Origin: CAVWCW01 sp963753615
Lineage (GTDB): Bacteria; Pseudomonadota; Gammaproteobacteria; Chromatiales; Chromatiaceae
Direction: 5' to 3'
Assembly: GCA_963753615.1 (NCBI GenBank)
Contig: CAVWCW010000014.1
Location: 62,001-126,000 of the forward strand
DNA length: 64,000 nt
Positions 1-11,881 of this stretch are shown here, one piece after another. The notes below the pieces were generated by a model that was not told where the DNA came from, searched no databases, and was given only the letters and a program-made list of their open reading frames with translations. Position 1 is the first letter of the stretch. Each line of letters opens with the position of its first letter. The translations under genes were made by a program, and so were the position numbers.

Positions 1-1048
1 CGTCGCCGACCCCGCCCAGCAGTTCCCGAAGTCCGTCTTCGGCGCCCCGATCCAGCAGTTCGCCGACAGCGGCGTGGCGGCCCCGTACTTGGGCGGCATC
101 GCGAAGCGGCCGGTTAAGCCAGCGCCGCAGCATGCGTCCGCCCATGGCCGTGACGGTGCGGTCCATGACCCCGGCGAGGGTGTGGCGCGGCTGGCCGCTC
201 AGGCTGTGGTCGATCTCCAGATTGCGCCGGGTGGCCGCGTCGATGACGATGGCGTCTTCGCGCCGCTCCAGGCTCAGGCCCCGCAGGTGCGGCAATGCGC
301 CCTGTTGGGTATCGCGCAGGTACTGCAGCAGGCAGCCGGCGGCGGCCACCGCCAACGGCACCCCGTCGACCCCGAACCCCCCAAGGTCGCGGGTGCCGAA
401 CTGGCGGCTGAGCAGGCGCCGGGCGCTATCCAGTTCGAAGTGCCAGGGCGGACGCCGGGTCACGCCGGTACCCCGGCCCGGCTCCAGGCGCGGCGGCATG
501 GGCGCGTCTTCGGCCAGCAGCAGCTCCGCCGGGCGCAGCCGCTCCAGTTCCCCTGCCAGGGCCTCTCCGGCGCTCAGCTCCTGGACGCTGAAGCGGCCGC
601 CGGCCAGGTCCAGCACCGCCAGACCGCAGCGCTCGCCATCCTGGTGCAGGGCCGCCAGCAGGTTGTCCCGGCGCTCATCCAGCAGGGCCTCGTCGGTCAA
701 GGTGCCGGGGGTCACGATGCGCACGACCTTGCGCTCTACCGGCCCCTTGCTGGCCGCCGGGTCGCCGATCTGCTCGCAGATCGCCACCGATTCGCCGAGC
801 CGCACCAGCTTGGCCAGGTAGCCCTCGGCGGCATGATAGGGCACCCCGGCCATCGGGATCGGCTGGCCTGCCGACTGGCCGCGCTTGGTCAGCGTAATGT
901 CGAGCATACGCGCGGCCTTCTCGGCGTCCGCGTAGAACAGCTCGTAGAAGTCGCCCATGCGGTAGAACAGCAGAAGCTCCGGGTGCTCGGCCTTGAGCGC
1001 CAGGTACTGCTGCATCATCGGGGTGTGCTGGGCCTGGGCTTTGGCCAA
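1..1048 (-). CDS. mutS: DNA mismatch repair protein MutS, N-terminal part (cut by window start)
   Basis: Recognises mismatched bases and starts methyl-directed repair in the cytoplasm. The first ~349 residues are present: the mismatch-binding domain with the G-D-F-Y-E-L-F motif (wedge Phe34 and Glu36, the Phe-x-Glu pair of MutS), the connector domain and the start of the core/lever domain. The ATPase part lies outside the window. The start is probably TTG at 1048, preceded by a GGGGGA ribosome site and directly downstream of the stop of the cupin gene, with which it is probably co-transcribed. Divergence from pncC-recA matches Pseudomonas gene order. Family assignment is secure; only the start codon is uncertain. 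Confidence 0.95.
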   Translation of the reverse strand, partial: MAKAQAQHTPMMQQYLALKAEHPELLLFYRMGDFYELFYADAEKAARMLDITLTKRGQSAGQPIPMAGVPYHAAEGYLAKLVRLGESVAICEQIGDPAASKGPVERKVVRIVTPGTLTDEALLDERRDNLLAALHQDGERCGLAVLDLAGGRFSVQELSAGEALAGELERLRPAELLLAEDAPMPPRLEPGRGTGVTRRPPWHFELDSARRLLSRQFGTRDLGGFGVDGVPLAVAAAGCLLQYLRDTQQGALPHLRGLSLERREDAIVIDAATRRNLEIDHSLSGQPRHTLAGVMDRTVTAMGGRMLRRWLNRPLRDAAQVRGRHAAVGELLDRGAEDGLRELLGGVGD

Positions 1049-1081
1049 TTCAATTCCCCCGTCGGCGACGTGCTGGTGCGC

Positions 1082-1363
1082 TCACTCGAAGTCGTAGTGC
1101 TTTTCCACCGGCTCCAGCACCTCCCAGGTGCAGGACAGGCCGGCCGGAAAGATGACCAAGTCACCGCGGCCGAACTGTTCGGGCTCGCCGCCGTCCGGGG
1201 TGACGATGACCTTGCCGCGGATGAAGTAGCAGGTCTCCTGCTGGTCGTAGTGCCAGGGAAATTTGGAGACCTCCTTCTTCCAGATCGGCCAGTCGAACAC
1301 CCCCAGCACCTCCAGCTTCATGGGCGAGGCCTTATGTTCGCAAAGAATGGAATTCATGGGCAT
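1082..1363 (-). CDS. Small cupin-domain protein
   Basis: A 93-residue protein made almost entirely of one cupin beta-barrel, of the type found in ureidoglycine aminohydrolase-like small cupins (Cupin_3). Visible landmarks are a tryptophan-rich N-terminal strand (F-D-W-P-I-W), the Q-E-T-C-Y-F-I-R-G-K strand, a P-D-G-G-E-P turn and the G-D-L-V-I-F-P-A-G strand near residue 68. No substrate can be inferred. The gene ends 33 bases before mutS and is probably read with it. Two internal ATG codons could also serve as start, so the N-terminus is uncertain. Confidence 0.8.
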   Translation of the reverse strand: MPMNSILCEHKASPMKLEVLGVFDWPIWKKEVSKFPWHYDQQETCYFIRGKVIVTPDGGEPEQFGRGDLVIFPAGLSCTWEVLEPVEKHYDFE

Positions 1364-1494
1364 AACCTGCTAAGAATTGTGGCAACGGCTGGGCAGTTTA
1401 GCAGGCTCGGCCCCTTCTCAGAACCGGTTGCGAACCCGGGGCGGCGCCAGGGTCGGCGCGCCGCCGGCTAAGTGACCGGTGGAGCACCAAAACG

Positions 1495-1986
1495 ATGGAA
1501 AACGAACTCTATCCCCAGGCCGAGAACTTGGGCGAGCGCCTGCGCAAGTTGGGCTGGCGCCTGGCGCTGGCGGAATCCTGCACCGGGGGCTGGCTGGCCA
1601 AGCTGGTCACCGACGTCCCCGGCAGCAGCGACTGGTTCGACCGCGGCTTCGTCTCTTACAGCGACCAGGCCAAGCAGGAGATGCTGGGGGTGGACGAAAC
1701 CACCCTGGCCACCTTCGGCGCGGTCAGCGGCGAGACGGCGCGGGCCATGGTGGCGGGCGTCCTGGCCCAAAACGGCGCCGACCTGGCCCTGGCCATTACC
1801 GGTATCGCGGGACCCGGCGGCGGCAGCATCGACAAGCCGGTGGGCACGGTATGGTTCGCCTGGGGCCGTCCCGGCGCCGATGCCCGGGCCGCCCGCGAAC
1901 GCTTCGACGGCGACCGCGAGGCGGTGCGCCGCCAAGCGGTGGCTTATGCCATCGCCCGGCTCCGCGAGTTGGCGGATGCCGAGTAG
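1495..1986 (+). CDS. pncC: Nicotinamide-nucleotide amidohydrolase PncC (CinA C-terminal domain family)
   Basis: Deamidates nicotinamide mononucleotide to nicotinate mononucleotide in NAD salvage. The 163-residue protein has the stand-alone CinA C-terminal domain: the A-E-S-C-T-G-G-W motif near residue 26 and the A-I-T-G-I-A-G-P-G-G-G motif near residue 99, followed by K-P-V-G-T-V-W. Length is typical for the single-domain form. It overlaps the start of thpR by 11 bases and lies upstream of recA, the usual cinA/pncC-recA order in gammaproteobacteria. Confidence 0.95.
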   Translation: MENELYPQAENLGERLRKLGWRLALAESCTGGWLAKLVTDVPGSSDWFDRGFVSYSDQAKQEMLGVDETTLATFGAVSGETARAMVAGVLAQNGADLALAITGIAGPGGGSIDKPVGTVWFAWGRPGADARAARERFDGDREAVRRQAVAYAIARLRELADAE

Positions 1987-2497
1987 CGAGCGGCTGTTCT
2001 TCGCGCTGCAGCCGGAGGCTTCGGTGCGTGACGGCCTGCACGAGGTCGCTGCGGCCCTGCCCGAGCACGGGGGCCGCCCGGTGCATCCGGCGGACCGCCA
2101 CATCACCCTGGTATTCCTGGGAGAGATCGGGCCGGCGCAGCGGGCCTGCGCCGAGCGCGCTGCCTCCGGAGTGCGCGGTCGGCCCTTCGAACTGAGCATC
2201 GACCGCGTCGGCTACTGGCCGCGCCCGCGCATCCTCTGGGCCGGCTGCAGCCAGATCCCGGAGCCCCTGCTGGCGCTGGTGCAGGGGCTGGTGCAGGCGC
2301 TGCTCGCCTGCGGCTTTCGCCCCGAGAGCCGGCCCTATGCGCCCCACGTCACCCTGGCCCGCAAGGCCCACAAATCGGCCGGCGGCGAGCTGGGACGGCC
2401 CCTGACCTGGCCGGTGCGGTCGTTCGTGCTGATGGGCTCGGACCTGGACGCCCCGCCGCCCCGCTACCGGGTGCTGGCGCGCTGGCCACTGGGCTGA
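1976..2497 (+). CDS. thpR: RNA 2',3'-cyclic phosphodiesterase (2H family)
   Basis: A 173-residue 2H phosphoesterase that hydrolyses 2',3'-cyclic phosphate ends of RNA. Both signature histidine motifs are visible: H-I-T-L-V-F-L-G near residue 42 and H-V-T-L-A-R near residue 124, the spacing expected for ThpR/LigT. The start ATG at 1976 overlaps the 3' end of pncC, so translation is probably coupled. Length matches the family. Confidence 0.93.
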   Translation: MPSSERLFFALQPEASVRDGLHEVAAALPEHGGRPVHPADRHITLVFLGEIGPAQRACAERAASGVRGRPFELSIDRVGYWPRPRILWAGCSQIPEPLLALVQGLVQALLACGFRPESRPYAPHVTLARKAHKSAGGELGRPLTWPVRSFVLMGSDLDAPPPRYRVLARWPLG

Positions 2498-2519
2498 TTC
2501 TGCCCCGCCCGGCGCCGGG

Positions 2520-2548
2520 TTACCTCGGGCCGGCTCCTGTGTGATAAT
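2520..2548 (+). promoter_or_regulatory. Putative extended -10 sigma70 promoter upstream of the recA leader
   Basis: A TTACCT -35-like hexamer (2520-2525), a 17-base spacer and GATAAT (2543-2548) preceded by TG, i.e. an extended -10. It lies just after thpR and would start transcription near 2555, about 225 bases before recA. No clear LexA operator (CTGT-N8-ACAG) was found by eye between thpR and recA. Confidence 0.4.
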
Positions 2549-2554
2549 CGCTGG

Positions 2555-2724
2555 ATATTTTTCCACGGGGAAGCGCAGGGGTAACGGCGCTCCCCCGAGT
2601 GGGGCAAGAGGCCCCGTTTGTACTCTGTCGCCCGAGCGACTGAAACCGAAGGGATTCGATAACCGCACTTATTGAATTCCATGCCGAAAATTGCCGGGAA
2701 AGGCGGTTTCGGCATTTCCTTTTC
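2555..2724 (+). ncRNA. Candidate structured small RNA or attenuated leader upstream of recA
   Basis: The region between a putative promoter and a strong intrinsic terminator can fold into successive hairpins: 2567-2595 (GGGGAAGCGC pairing with GCGCTCCCC), 2600-2615 (GGGGC with GCCCC), a small CGAA-GGGA-TTCG hairpin at 2647-2658, and the terminator at 2681-2715. It has no convincing reading frame. Four GGA triplets occur, two of them in predicted loops, which could be CsrA-binding sites, but that is only a suggestion. The transcript would be about 170 nt. It may be an independent small RNA or a leader through which recA transcription must read. Confidence 0.35.
2681..2723 (+). terminator. Intrinsic terminator between thpR and recA
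   Basis: A stem of about 14 pairs with one bulged A (arms 2681-2695 and 2702-2715), loop GGGAAA, followed by a pyrimidine-rich TTTCCTTTT tract. It stands 57 bases before the recA start, so recA needs either readthrough or a promoter in the short remaining gap. Confidence 0.65.
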
Positions 2725-2779
2725 ATATCACATCACAGGCCCGGCCCGGCCCCCGGGCCGCACCGTAGGGGAGAAGCGG

Positions 2780-3813
<1,034 letters not shown>

Positions 3814-3817
<4 letters not shown>

Positions 3818-4269
3818 GCGGTCCGCCAGGAACTCAGCCGGAGATCGAGCAAGCGGCGGTGCGCCTGCTCGCCGGGCGTGAGCATAGCCGCGCCGAACTC
3901 ATCGCCAAACTGGCCCGGCGCGGCTTCGACGCCGACGAACTGGCGCGGGTGCTGGAGGACCTGGCTGAGCGAGGCCTGCAGAGCGACGCCCGCTTCGCGG
4001 AGCAGTTCGTGGCGGCCCGCATGCGCCGGGGCTCCGGCCCGTTGCGTATCCGCGCCGAGCTGCGCCAACGGGGGATCGCCGAGGACTTGATCGCCAGCGA
4101 GCTGGACATCGACCCGGAGGTCTGGCTGGCAGGCCTGCGGCGGGTGCACGAACGCAAGTACGGCAGCAGCCCTCCGGGCGACCGCAAAGACTTGGCGCGG
4201 CGCATCCGCTTTCTGGAATCCAGGGGTTTCCCTGGAGAACTGATTCAACGGCTGTTGCGGGAGCGATGA
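3814..4269 (+). CDS. recX: RecA regulatory protein RecX
   Basis: Modulates RecA filaments. About 151 residues of helical repeats characteristic of RecX are visible: A-V-R-L-L-A-G-R-E-H-S-R-A-E-L near the N-terminus, then R-G-F-D-A-D-E-L, L-Q-S-D-A-R-F-A-E-Q-F and R-A-E-L-R-Q-R-G-I. No ATG gives the full N-terminal helix. CTG at 3814 overlaps the recA stop (CTGA) and follows a GGAGGCGGAGG tract, so coupled translation from CTG is likely; GTG at 3859 is the conventional alternative but would remove part of the first helix. Confidence 0.85.
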
Positions 4270-4326
4270 AATAACCGAATAATTGCCCTTTTGGGTCACA
4301 GACTCCGAACAGGCCGAATCCCCGCT

Positions 4327-6975
<2,649 letters not shown>

Positions 6976-6992
6976 GTCTGGTCAATCATAGT

Positions 6993-7022
6993 TTTACCTT
7001 TTCCTAATATATCGTTTACTAT
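6993..7022 (+). promoter_or_regulatory. Possible lysC promoter
   Basis: TTTACC (6993-6998), an 18-base spacer and TACTAT (7017-7022) within a short AT-rich stretch between alaS and lysC. The hexamers match the sigma70 consensus only partly. Confidence 0.3.
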
Positions 7023-7094
7023 TGCCCTTTTGGCGCAGCGGCGCCCCAGCCGGGGTGCTGCTGGAACGCCATTGCAACCGAGCGCAGGCCCAGC

Positions 7095-8324
7095 ATGGCG
7101 CTGATCGTCCAGAAATACGGCGGTACTTCCGTCGGCAGCATCGAACGCATTCAGGCGGTGGCAGACAAACTCATCGCCTGCCGTGAGCGCGGCGACCAAT
7201 TGGTGGTCGTGGTATCCGCCATGTCCGGCGAAACCAACCGCTTGCTCGACCTGGCGAACGGCATCGGCGAGCGTCCCAGCCCCCGGGAACTGGACGTGCT
7301 GCTGTCGACCGGCGAGCAGGTCACCATCGCGCTGCTCAGCATGGCCCTGGAGCACCGCGGCTGTCCGGCCCGATCCTACACCGGTGGTCAGGTACACATC
7401 CTGACCGACAGCGCTCATAACAAGGCACGCATCCGCGACATCGACGCCGCCTGCGTGCGTGCCGACCTGGACGCAGGTCGGGTGGTGGTGGTGGCCGGCT
7501 TCCAGGGCGTCGACGAGCAGGGCAATATCACCACCCTCGGTCGCGGAGGCTCGGATACCACCGCGGTGGCCATGGCCGCCGCGCTCAAGGCCGACGAGTG
7601 CCAGATCTTCACCGACGTGGACGGGGTTTACACCACCGACCCCCGGGTCGAACCCAAGGCTCGGCGCCTGAGCAAGATCACCTTCGAGGAAATGCTGGAG
7701 ATGGCCAGCCTGGGCTCCAAGGTGCTGCAGATCCGCGCGGTGGAGTTTGCCGGCAAGTACAACGTGCCCTTGCGGGTGCTGTCGAGCTTTGAGGACGGCC
7801 CCGGCACCCTGATCACCTTCGAGGACGACGTAATGGAAGAGGCAAAGATTTCCGGCATCGCTTTCAACCGCGACGAGGCCAAGCTAACCATCCTCGGGGT
7901 TCCGGACCAGCCCGGGGTGGCGCACCAGATCCTCGGTCCGGTGGCGGACGCCAATATCGAAGTGGACATGATCATCCAGAACATCGGCGCGGACGGCACC
8001 ACCGACTTCACCTTCACCGTGCACCGTAACGACTACCCCAGAGCCTTGGAAATCCTGCAGGCCACCTGCAGCGAACTGGGCGCAAAGGAGGTGCACGGGG
8101 ACCCTGACATCGGCAAGATCTCCCTGGTCGGGGTGGGAATGCGCTCGCATGCCGGCATCGCCAGCCAAATGTTCGCCGCCCTCGCCAAGGAGCGGATCAA
8201 CATACAGATGATCTCCACCTCGGAGATTAAGATCTCGGTGGTGGTGGCCCAAAAATATTTAGAACTCGGCGTGCGCGCCCTGCACGAAACCTTCGAACTG
8301 GCTCAGGAAGCGGTCGCCGAGTAA
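7095..8324 (+). CDS. lysC: Aspartate kinase
   Basis: Phosphorylates aspartate, the first step towards lysine, methionine and threonine. The 409-residue protein begins with the conserved V-Q-K-Y-G-G-T-S-V-G-S; the catalytic kinase fold includes L-G-R-G-G-S-D-T-T-A-V near residue 150 and F-T-D-V-D-G-V-Y-T-T-D-P-R near 172. Two C-terminal ACT domains (about 265-400) include V-D-M-I-I-Q-N and I-N-I-Q-M-I-S-T-S-E-I-K, the usual effector-binding region. Length fits the monofunctional lysine-sensitive type. Location next to csrA is the Pseudomonas order. Confidence 0.96.
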   Translation: MALIVQKYGGTSVGSIERIQAVADKLIACRERGDQLVVVVSAMSGETNRLLDLANGIGERPSPRELDVLLSTGEQVTIALLSMALEHRGCPARSYTGGQVHILTDSAHNKARIRDIDAACVRADLDAGRVVVVAGFQGVDEQGNITTLGRGGSDTTAVAMAAALKADECQIFTDVDGVYTTDPRVEPKARRLSKITFEEMLEMASLGSKVLQIRAVEFAGKYNVPLRVLSSFEDGPGTLITFEDDVMEEAKISGIAFNRDEAKLTILGVPDQPGVAHQILGPVADANIEVDMIIQNIGADGTTDFTFTVHRNDYPRALEILQATCSELGAKEVHGDPDIGKISLVGVGMRSHAGIASQMFAALAKERINIQMISTSEIKISVVVAQKYLELGVRALHETFELAQEAVAE

Positions 8325-8547
8325 AGGAAACCTGTTTGCGTTTCACCAAATGTTACAGAAAGGATACACCCCGCCCTTGAATCCTTGCTATTATCGTTGG
8401 TGCTTGAAGAGCCCAGAGTTGAGTATGGGCCTCAGCTTGGTTGGCTGCGGAAACGGCTCGATTTGTGCCCCGGTGGGTCCGTCGGAATTAACGGTGATTG
8501 GGTTTAGAACCGCACAGTAAATAGGGAAAAAACAGGGAGACAGGTCA

Positions 8548-8733
8548 ATGTTAATACTGACCCGCAGAGTTGGTGAGACTTTGATGATTGGCGACGAAGT
8601 GACGGTCACGGTGCTAGGCGTAAAGGGCAACCAGGTCCGTATTGGGGTAAATGCGCCCCGCGACGTAGCGGTGCATCGGGAAGAGATCTACGAGCGCATC
8701 CAGCGGGAACAGGCGGCGAAACAAGAGCCTTGA
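8548..8733 (+). CDS. csrA: Carbon storage regulator CsrA
   Basis: A small dimeric RNA-binding protein that controls translation by binding GGA motifs. The 61-residue protein shows the complete CsrA fold: M-L-I-L-T-R-R-V-G-E-T at the start, and V-R-I-G-V-N-A-P-R-D-V-A-V-H-R-E-E-I-Y near residue 34, with RNA-contacting Arg44. The ribosome site AGGGAG itself contains GGA, which fits the autorepression known in other CsrA systems. A 223-base leader separates it from lysC, and an intrinsic terminator follows. Confidence 0.97.
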   Translation: MLILTRRVGETLMIGDEVTVTVLGVKGNQVRIGVNAPRDVAVHREEIYERIQREQAAKQEP

Positions 8734-8760
8734 CCGGCGTTGTTCCGCAGCAGAAGAATT

Positions 8761-8787
8761 GGGGTTCCGTCGGAACCCCTTTTTTTG
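8761..8787 (+). terminator. Intrinsic terminator of csrA
   Basis: Perfect GGGGTTCC/GGAACCCC stem (8761-8779) with a short loop, followed by eight T residues. It lies 27 bases after the csrA stop. Confidence 0.9.
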
Positions 8788-8986
8788 TTGCGCGGGAATC
8801 ACACAAGCGCTCCTGCCCCGGTCGTAAAACGGGCTGGCCGCGCTGGGAAATTTCCCGATTTGACTTGATTTTTCTGCCTAAGCGCGAAAGAATACGCGGC
8901 TCCGAACGGCTCTGAGTTCGGAGCACCGCGCGCTCCCGCACGGGCTTTACAGGCCCGTTGAATTGACAGCGCGGCGAGAGCGTTCT

Positions 8987-9077
8987 GGAGAGATGGCCGA
9001 GTGGCTGAAGGCGCTCCCCTGCTAAGGGAGTATGGGTTAAAAGCCCATCGAGGGTTCGAATCCCTCTCTCTCCGCCA
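8987..9077 (+). tRNA. tRNA-Ser (anticodon GCT)
   Basis: 91 bases including an encoded CCA. Acceptor arms GGAGAGA and TCTCTCC pair; the anticodon stem CTCCC/GGGAG encloses CTGCTAA, giving anticodon GCT (AGC/AGT codons). A long variable arm (TATGGGTTAAAAGCCCAT) is typical of serine tRNAs, and the T arm contains GGTTCGAATCC. It follows csrA, as in Pseudomonas. Confidence 0.96.
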
Positions 9078-9224
9078 TACATTCGCCAGTGGCGGCGGCA
9101 CGGCTGAAGGCAGCGGGAGGCGATCTCGCTCGGATCCGAACCCTCGATGTTTCCCGGCAAGCGGGTTCGACCGGGGAGTAGCAGCGACCGCAGGGGGCCG
9201 ATTACTTTCGTTGCCATCGACAGT

Positions 9225-9253
9225 TTGACTTGAAGTGCGAAAATCAGGAAAAT
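9225..9253 (+). promoter_or_regulatory. Putative promoter of the tRNA-Arg gene
   Basis: TTGACT (9225-9230), 17-base spacer, GAAAAT (9248-9253), followed by a GC-rich TCGCGC discriminator as is common for stringently controlled stable-RNA promoters. It is 16 bases upstream of the tRNA. Confidence 0.45.
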
Positions 9254-9269
9254 TCGCGCTCTCATCAAA

Positions 9270-9346
9270 GCGCCCGTAGCTCAGTTGGATAGAGTACCTG
9301 GCTACGAACCAGGGGGTCGGGAGTTCGAATCTCTCCGGGCGCGCCA
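9270..9346 (+). tRNA. tRNA-Arg (anticodon ACG)
   Basis: 77 bases with encoded CCA. Acceptor GCGCCCG pairs with CGGGCGC, D arm contains GCTCAGTTGGATAGAGT, the anticodon stem CCTGG/CCAGG encloses CTACGAA (anticodon ACG, normally edited to ICG), and the T arm has GAGTTCGAATCTC. Followed directly by an intrinsic terminator. Confidence 0.96.
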
Positions 9347-9353
9347 TAACAGC

Positions 9354-9388
9354 AAGGGCTTAGGCGTTGACCGTCTAAGCCCTTTTTT
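9354..9388 (+). terminator. Intrinsic terminator of the tRNA genes
   Basis: GGGCTTAG (9356-9363) pairs with CTAAGCCC (9375-9382), followed by six T residues, eight bases after the CCA end of tRNA-Arg. Confidence 0.9.
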
Positions 9389-9674
9389 CGTGCCGCATAT
9401 ATGTCACCAGAAGAATCTGCTGAGGCGGTGACAAAGCGCGAATTCTGCCGCTTTTCGGGCGCGGGCTAGTCGCTTACGGGAATCCGCCTGGGTCAGGCCG
9501 CGAGCAAAGGCGACAGCCCCTGAGGGCGGTTTCAGAGCATGCGGCGGACGATTGACTTGCCGGCACAAACCGCCGCCAAGCCGCCAAACTACCCCGGCCT
9601 AACCGCTGCGATGCATTGTGGATTCAATCGGTCGACGCAAATTCATATCTCTAACTGTAGAGGGGATGTTGAAT

Positions 9675-9782
9675 ATGCAGATGCGACCGAGGATCTATTA
9701 CGCCGAAGGCCGGCGCTTCCACGGGTTTATCCTTCAAGCCCATGGGAAGAACCAGCCGACCCCCGGCGGTCAAGCGCGGTAG
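9675..9782 (+). pseudogene. Short reading frame in the tRNA-to-peroxidase gap, possibly a transposase remnant
   Basis: The gap 9389-9785 holds no convincing full gene. A 35-residue frame here begins M-Q-M-R-P-R-I-Y-Y-A-E, which from memory resembles the N-terminus of some IS30-type transposases, then diverges and stops. With no inverted repeats or remaining body seen, this is at best a decayed fragment and could be chance. It sits next to tRNA genes, a common place for insertion scars. Confidence 0.15.
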
Positions 9783-9785
9783 CGC

Positions 9786-11090
9786 TTATTGAGCGCCCGG
9801 CGGTATGAAACCGTCGGAGAGCGTTTTCAAGAAGGCGACGATGGCGTCTTCCTCTTCGTCACTGAGTTTGAGATCACCCAGTTCCCTGGCGTTGACGTTC
9901 TCCGGGATTTCCGGCTCCGGCCAGCAGTTCATCGCCAGCGCGTCGGCTTCGGTCGTGAACGGATCCGGGCAGGTGGGCAGTACATCCCGGGTATTATAGA
10001 AGTGCACGATACCCTTCAGCGACTTGAAGTAGCCGTTGTGGGCGAAAGCCTTTACAAAGTCCGGACTGGGGCGCAGGTCGACATTGCGCAGCGTGGGAAC
10101 CTTTTGCGCCCCGCGGTTCTCCGCCGCTCGGTTGACATACTCCGGCCGTGTGGCGAGGAAACCGCCCAACCCTTCGTCGACCCAGTCAAGACCGTCCGGA
10201 TTGAACGCGAGCGGCTGCTCGTACCAGCGGTTTTCCGGATTGCGCGGCACGCCGAGGTTGTCAAACGTGAAGTCGGTAAGCAGCGGCGGCTCACCCTGCT
10301 TTGACTTGCTGGTATGGCAGAACGAGCACTTGGCCTTGCCGTTGAAAAGCCTCAGGCCTTTACGTTCCTGCGGGGTGAGTTCCACCAAGCCGGCAAGGTA
10401 GGCGTCGTACCTGGAGGAAAAGGCGTTGACCTCGCTCGAGGCCTCGTAGGACGCGATGGACAGAGCGATATTGTCGTAGGCCGTTTCGACCTTTATGGCA
10501 TCTTCGGGCGACAGTTCGACCATGCTCCCTTCGGCCGCGCACAGGGTGTCGACACTGGACGGCCAGGCGATGTTGCAAGCCTCATCACCCCAGACCGTCT
10601 CGAAAGAGACGGGGTAGCTGGCTGTGCACACTCGGTACACCACGCAGGCATTGTCCGGCAGGGCCTGCTCCACGGGGTTCAAAAAAGGCCCCTGCGCCTG
10701 GTCCGCCGCGGGGTTGCCGAGCTTCGCGCCGGTGGCGCGTCCGTCCCAGAAGTTGCCGCCGACGAAGGTGCCGCCGCCCTGACGTTCGAAGTGAAAGATC
10801 GGGCTCTGGGTGGCGTAGGCTGAACTCGGTGGCTTCCGGTTGCCGAACCGCCCGGCAATGGAGCCTTCATAGGTCGCGCCCACGGCATTGATCCCCGAGT
10901 CGGGTCCGGTCCAGCCAGCCGCCGGCCCGTGGCAGTCCGCGCAAGCCTGATTGAGTTCGGTCGAAAGGTCCATGTCGAAAAAGATCGATTTACCCAGTTC
11001 CTCCTCCGGTGTCAGCGCTTGCGCGTTGCCAGCACTGATTGCCAGGCTCATCATGAGCGGATAAATCTGGTAACGTTTGTTGGTGATCAT
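9786..11090 (-). CDS. Di-haem cytochrome c peroxidase / MauG-family protein
   Basis: A periplasmic di-haem c-type cytochrome of the CCP/MauG family, which reduces peroxide or carries out related haem oxidations. The 434-residue protein has a signal peptide (start M-I-T-N-K-R-Y, A-N-A or A-Q-A cleavage near residue 24) and two CXXCH sites: C-A-D-C-H near residue 51, C-S-F-C-H near residue 256. The segment F-D-N-L-G-V-P-R-N near 278 and the R-N-V-D-L-R-P-S-P-x-F-x-K-A-F-A-H-N-G motif near 335 are typical of the family. ATG 11090 has an AAGGAGG site seven bases upstream. Its own promoter is probably in the long upstream gap; its electron donor is not evident. Confidence 0.9.
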   Translation of the reverse strand: MITNKRYQIYPLMMSLAISAGNAQALTPEEELGKSIFFDMDLSTELNQACADCHGPAAGWTGPDSGINAVGATYEGSIAGRFGNRKPPSSAYATQSPIFHFERQGGGTFVGGNFWDGRATGAKLGNPAADQAQGPFLNPVEQALPDNACVVYRVCTASYPVSFETVWGDEACNIAWPSSVDTLCAAEGSMVELSPEDAIKVETAYDNIALSIASYEASSEVNAFSSRYDAYLAGLVELTPQERKGLRLFNGKAKCSFCHTSKSKQGEPPLLTDFTFDNLGVPRNPENRWYEQPLAFNPDGLDWVDEGLGGFLATRPEYVNRAAENRGAQKVPTLRNVDLRPSPDFVKAFAHNGYFKSLKGIVHFYNTRDVLPTCPDPFTTEADALAMNCWPEPEIPENVNARELGDLKLSDEEEDAIVAFLKTLSDGFIPPGAQ

Positions 11091-11881
11091 TGCTACGCCT
11101 CCTTGGGTGTCTAGAATCTCCAGGATCACACCACAGGGCCGGTGGGTGCCCCGCAGCTAGTGATCAGGTACTCTGGCTGATGGTCATGTCAGCGATTCAG
11201 CCTTCCTCCTGCGGGCTGACCATCCAAAATATACGCGGGTCACCATGAGGACAAGTTGATTTGGGCCAGTGAATCTGAAATTCAGATCTTTCTTACAGGT
11301 ATTCGACCGATCAGTCTGCAACCTCGCACCAAGGCGGCCGATAACATAAGGATGAAATTTCTGCTTTCGCCCTGCTTAGCTGCTGTTCGGGAACTTTATC
11401 CGAATGAAAACAGGGGGGGGGGCGAAACCGGCCTGGCAATGCCTCGGCCGCCAGCGTCCGTTTTCGGCAAACTTCCCTCATTCGCCAAGCAAGACGCAGA
11501 GGGCAGAGTAAGGTGACGGGATGGCGCGGATTCCGTAATTCGCAGTACGTTACACGACAAGACAATTGAGATTCGGCGCGAAGACGTGGTGCTGCGGCTG
11601 CTGAAAGCGGTGGGAATAGCTCGGCAGAAAGCCGACGCGGGGGGGATGTTGAAGGCCGCTGCAAAGCGGACCCAGATGCTGGGTATTACCCCAGCGGCAG
11701 GAACTCAGACCGCGCTGGAGAAGCTGCGTGGTGCCTTGGAGGATGTCCGGTACGACACCCCTCCAAGCGCTCTAAAGAGTAGTGCGGGCGTTTGAACGGA
11801 TCTCCCTCCGGCGCTGTTCAACGGATGTATCGTCAACGCACTTCGCTATATAGACAAAAGCGCTAATTTTCTTCGTGGCGC
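11091..11881. other. Intergenic region of 791 bases without a confident gene
   Basis: Contains upstream sequence of the peroxidase gene (a TATATT on the minus strand at about 11231-11236 and a large inverted repeat ATGGTCA...TGACCAT at 11180-11224 that could be an operator or hairpin), a short palindrome ATCTGAAATTCAGAT at 11273-11287, and a run of ten G at 11413-11422. A frame at 11517-11795 on the plus strand (about 90 residues, no known motif; GTG at 11586) might be a gene relic; I do not recognise it. Confidence 0.5.

Noticed and set aside
74..1471. Long plus-strand open frame opposite mutS and the cupin gene
   Set aside because: It is the antisense of mutS; the minus strand gives a clear MutS protein with its motifs, whereas this frame is low-complexity A/G/Q/R typical of GC-rich shadow frames.
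2498..2779. LexA/SOS operator expected upstream of recA
   Set aside because: No CTGT-N8-ACAG or close variant was seen by eye; the organism's LexA motif may differ, so no site is claimed.
8890..8980. Possible extra tRNA-like structure before tRNA-Ser
   Set aside because: Some hairpins (e.g. CGGGCTTTACAGGCCCG) form, but no cloverleaf, anticodon loop or T-arm motif fits.
9539..9808. 89-residue plus-strand frame after the tRNA genes
   Set aside because: Crosses the convergent peroxidase end, has no ribosome site and no recognisable features.
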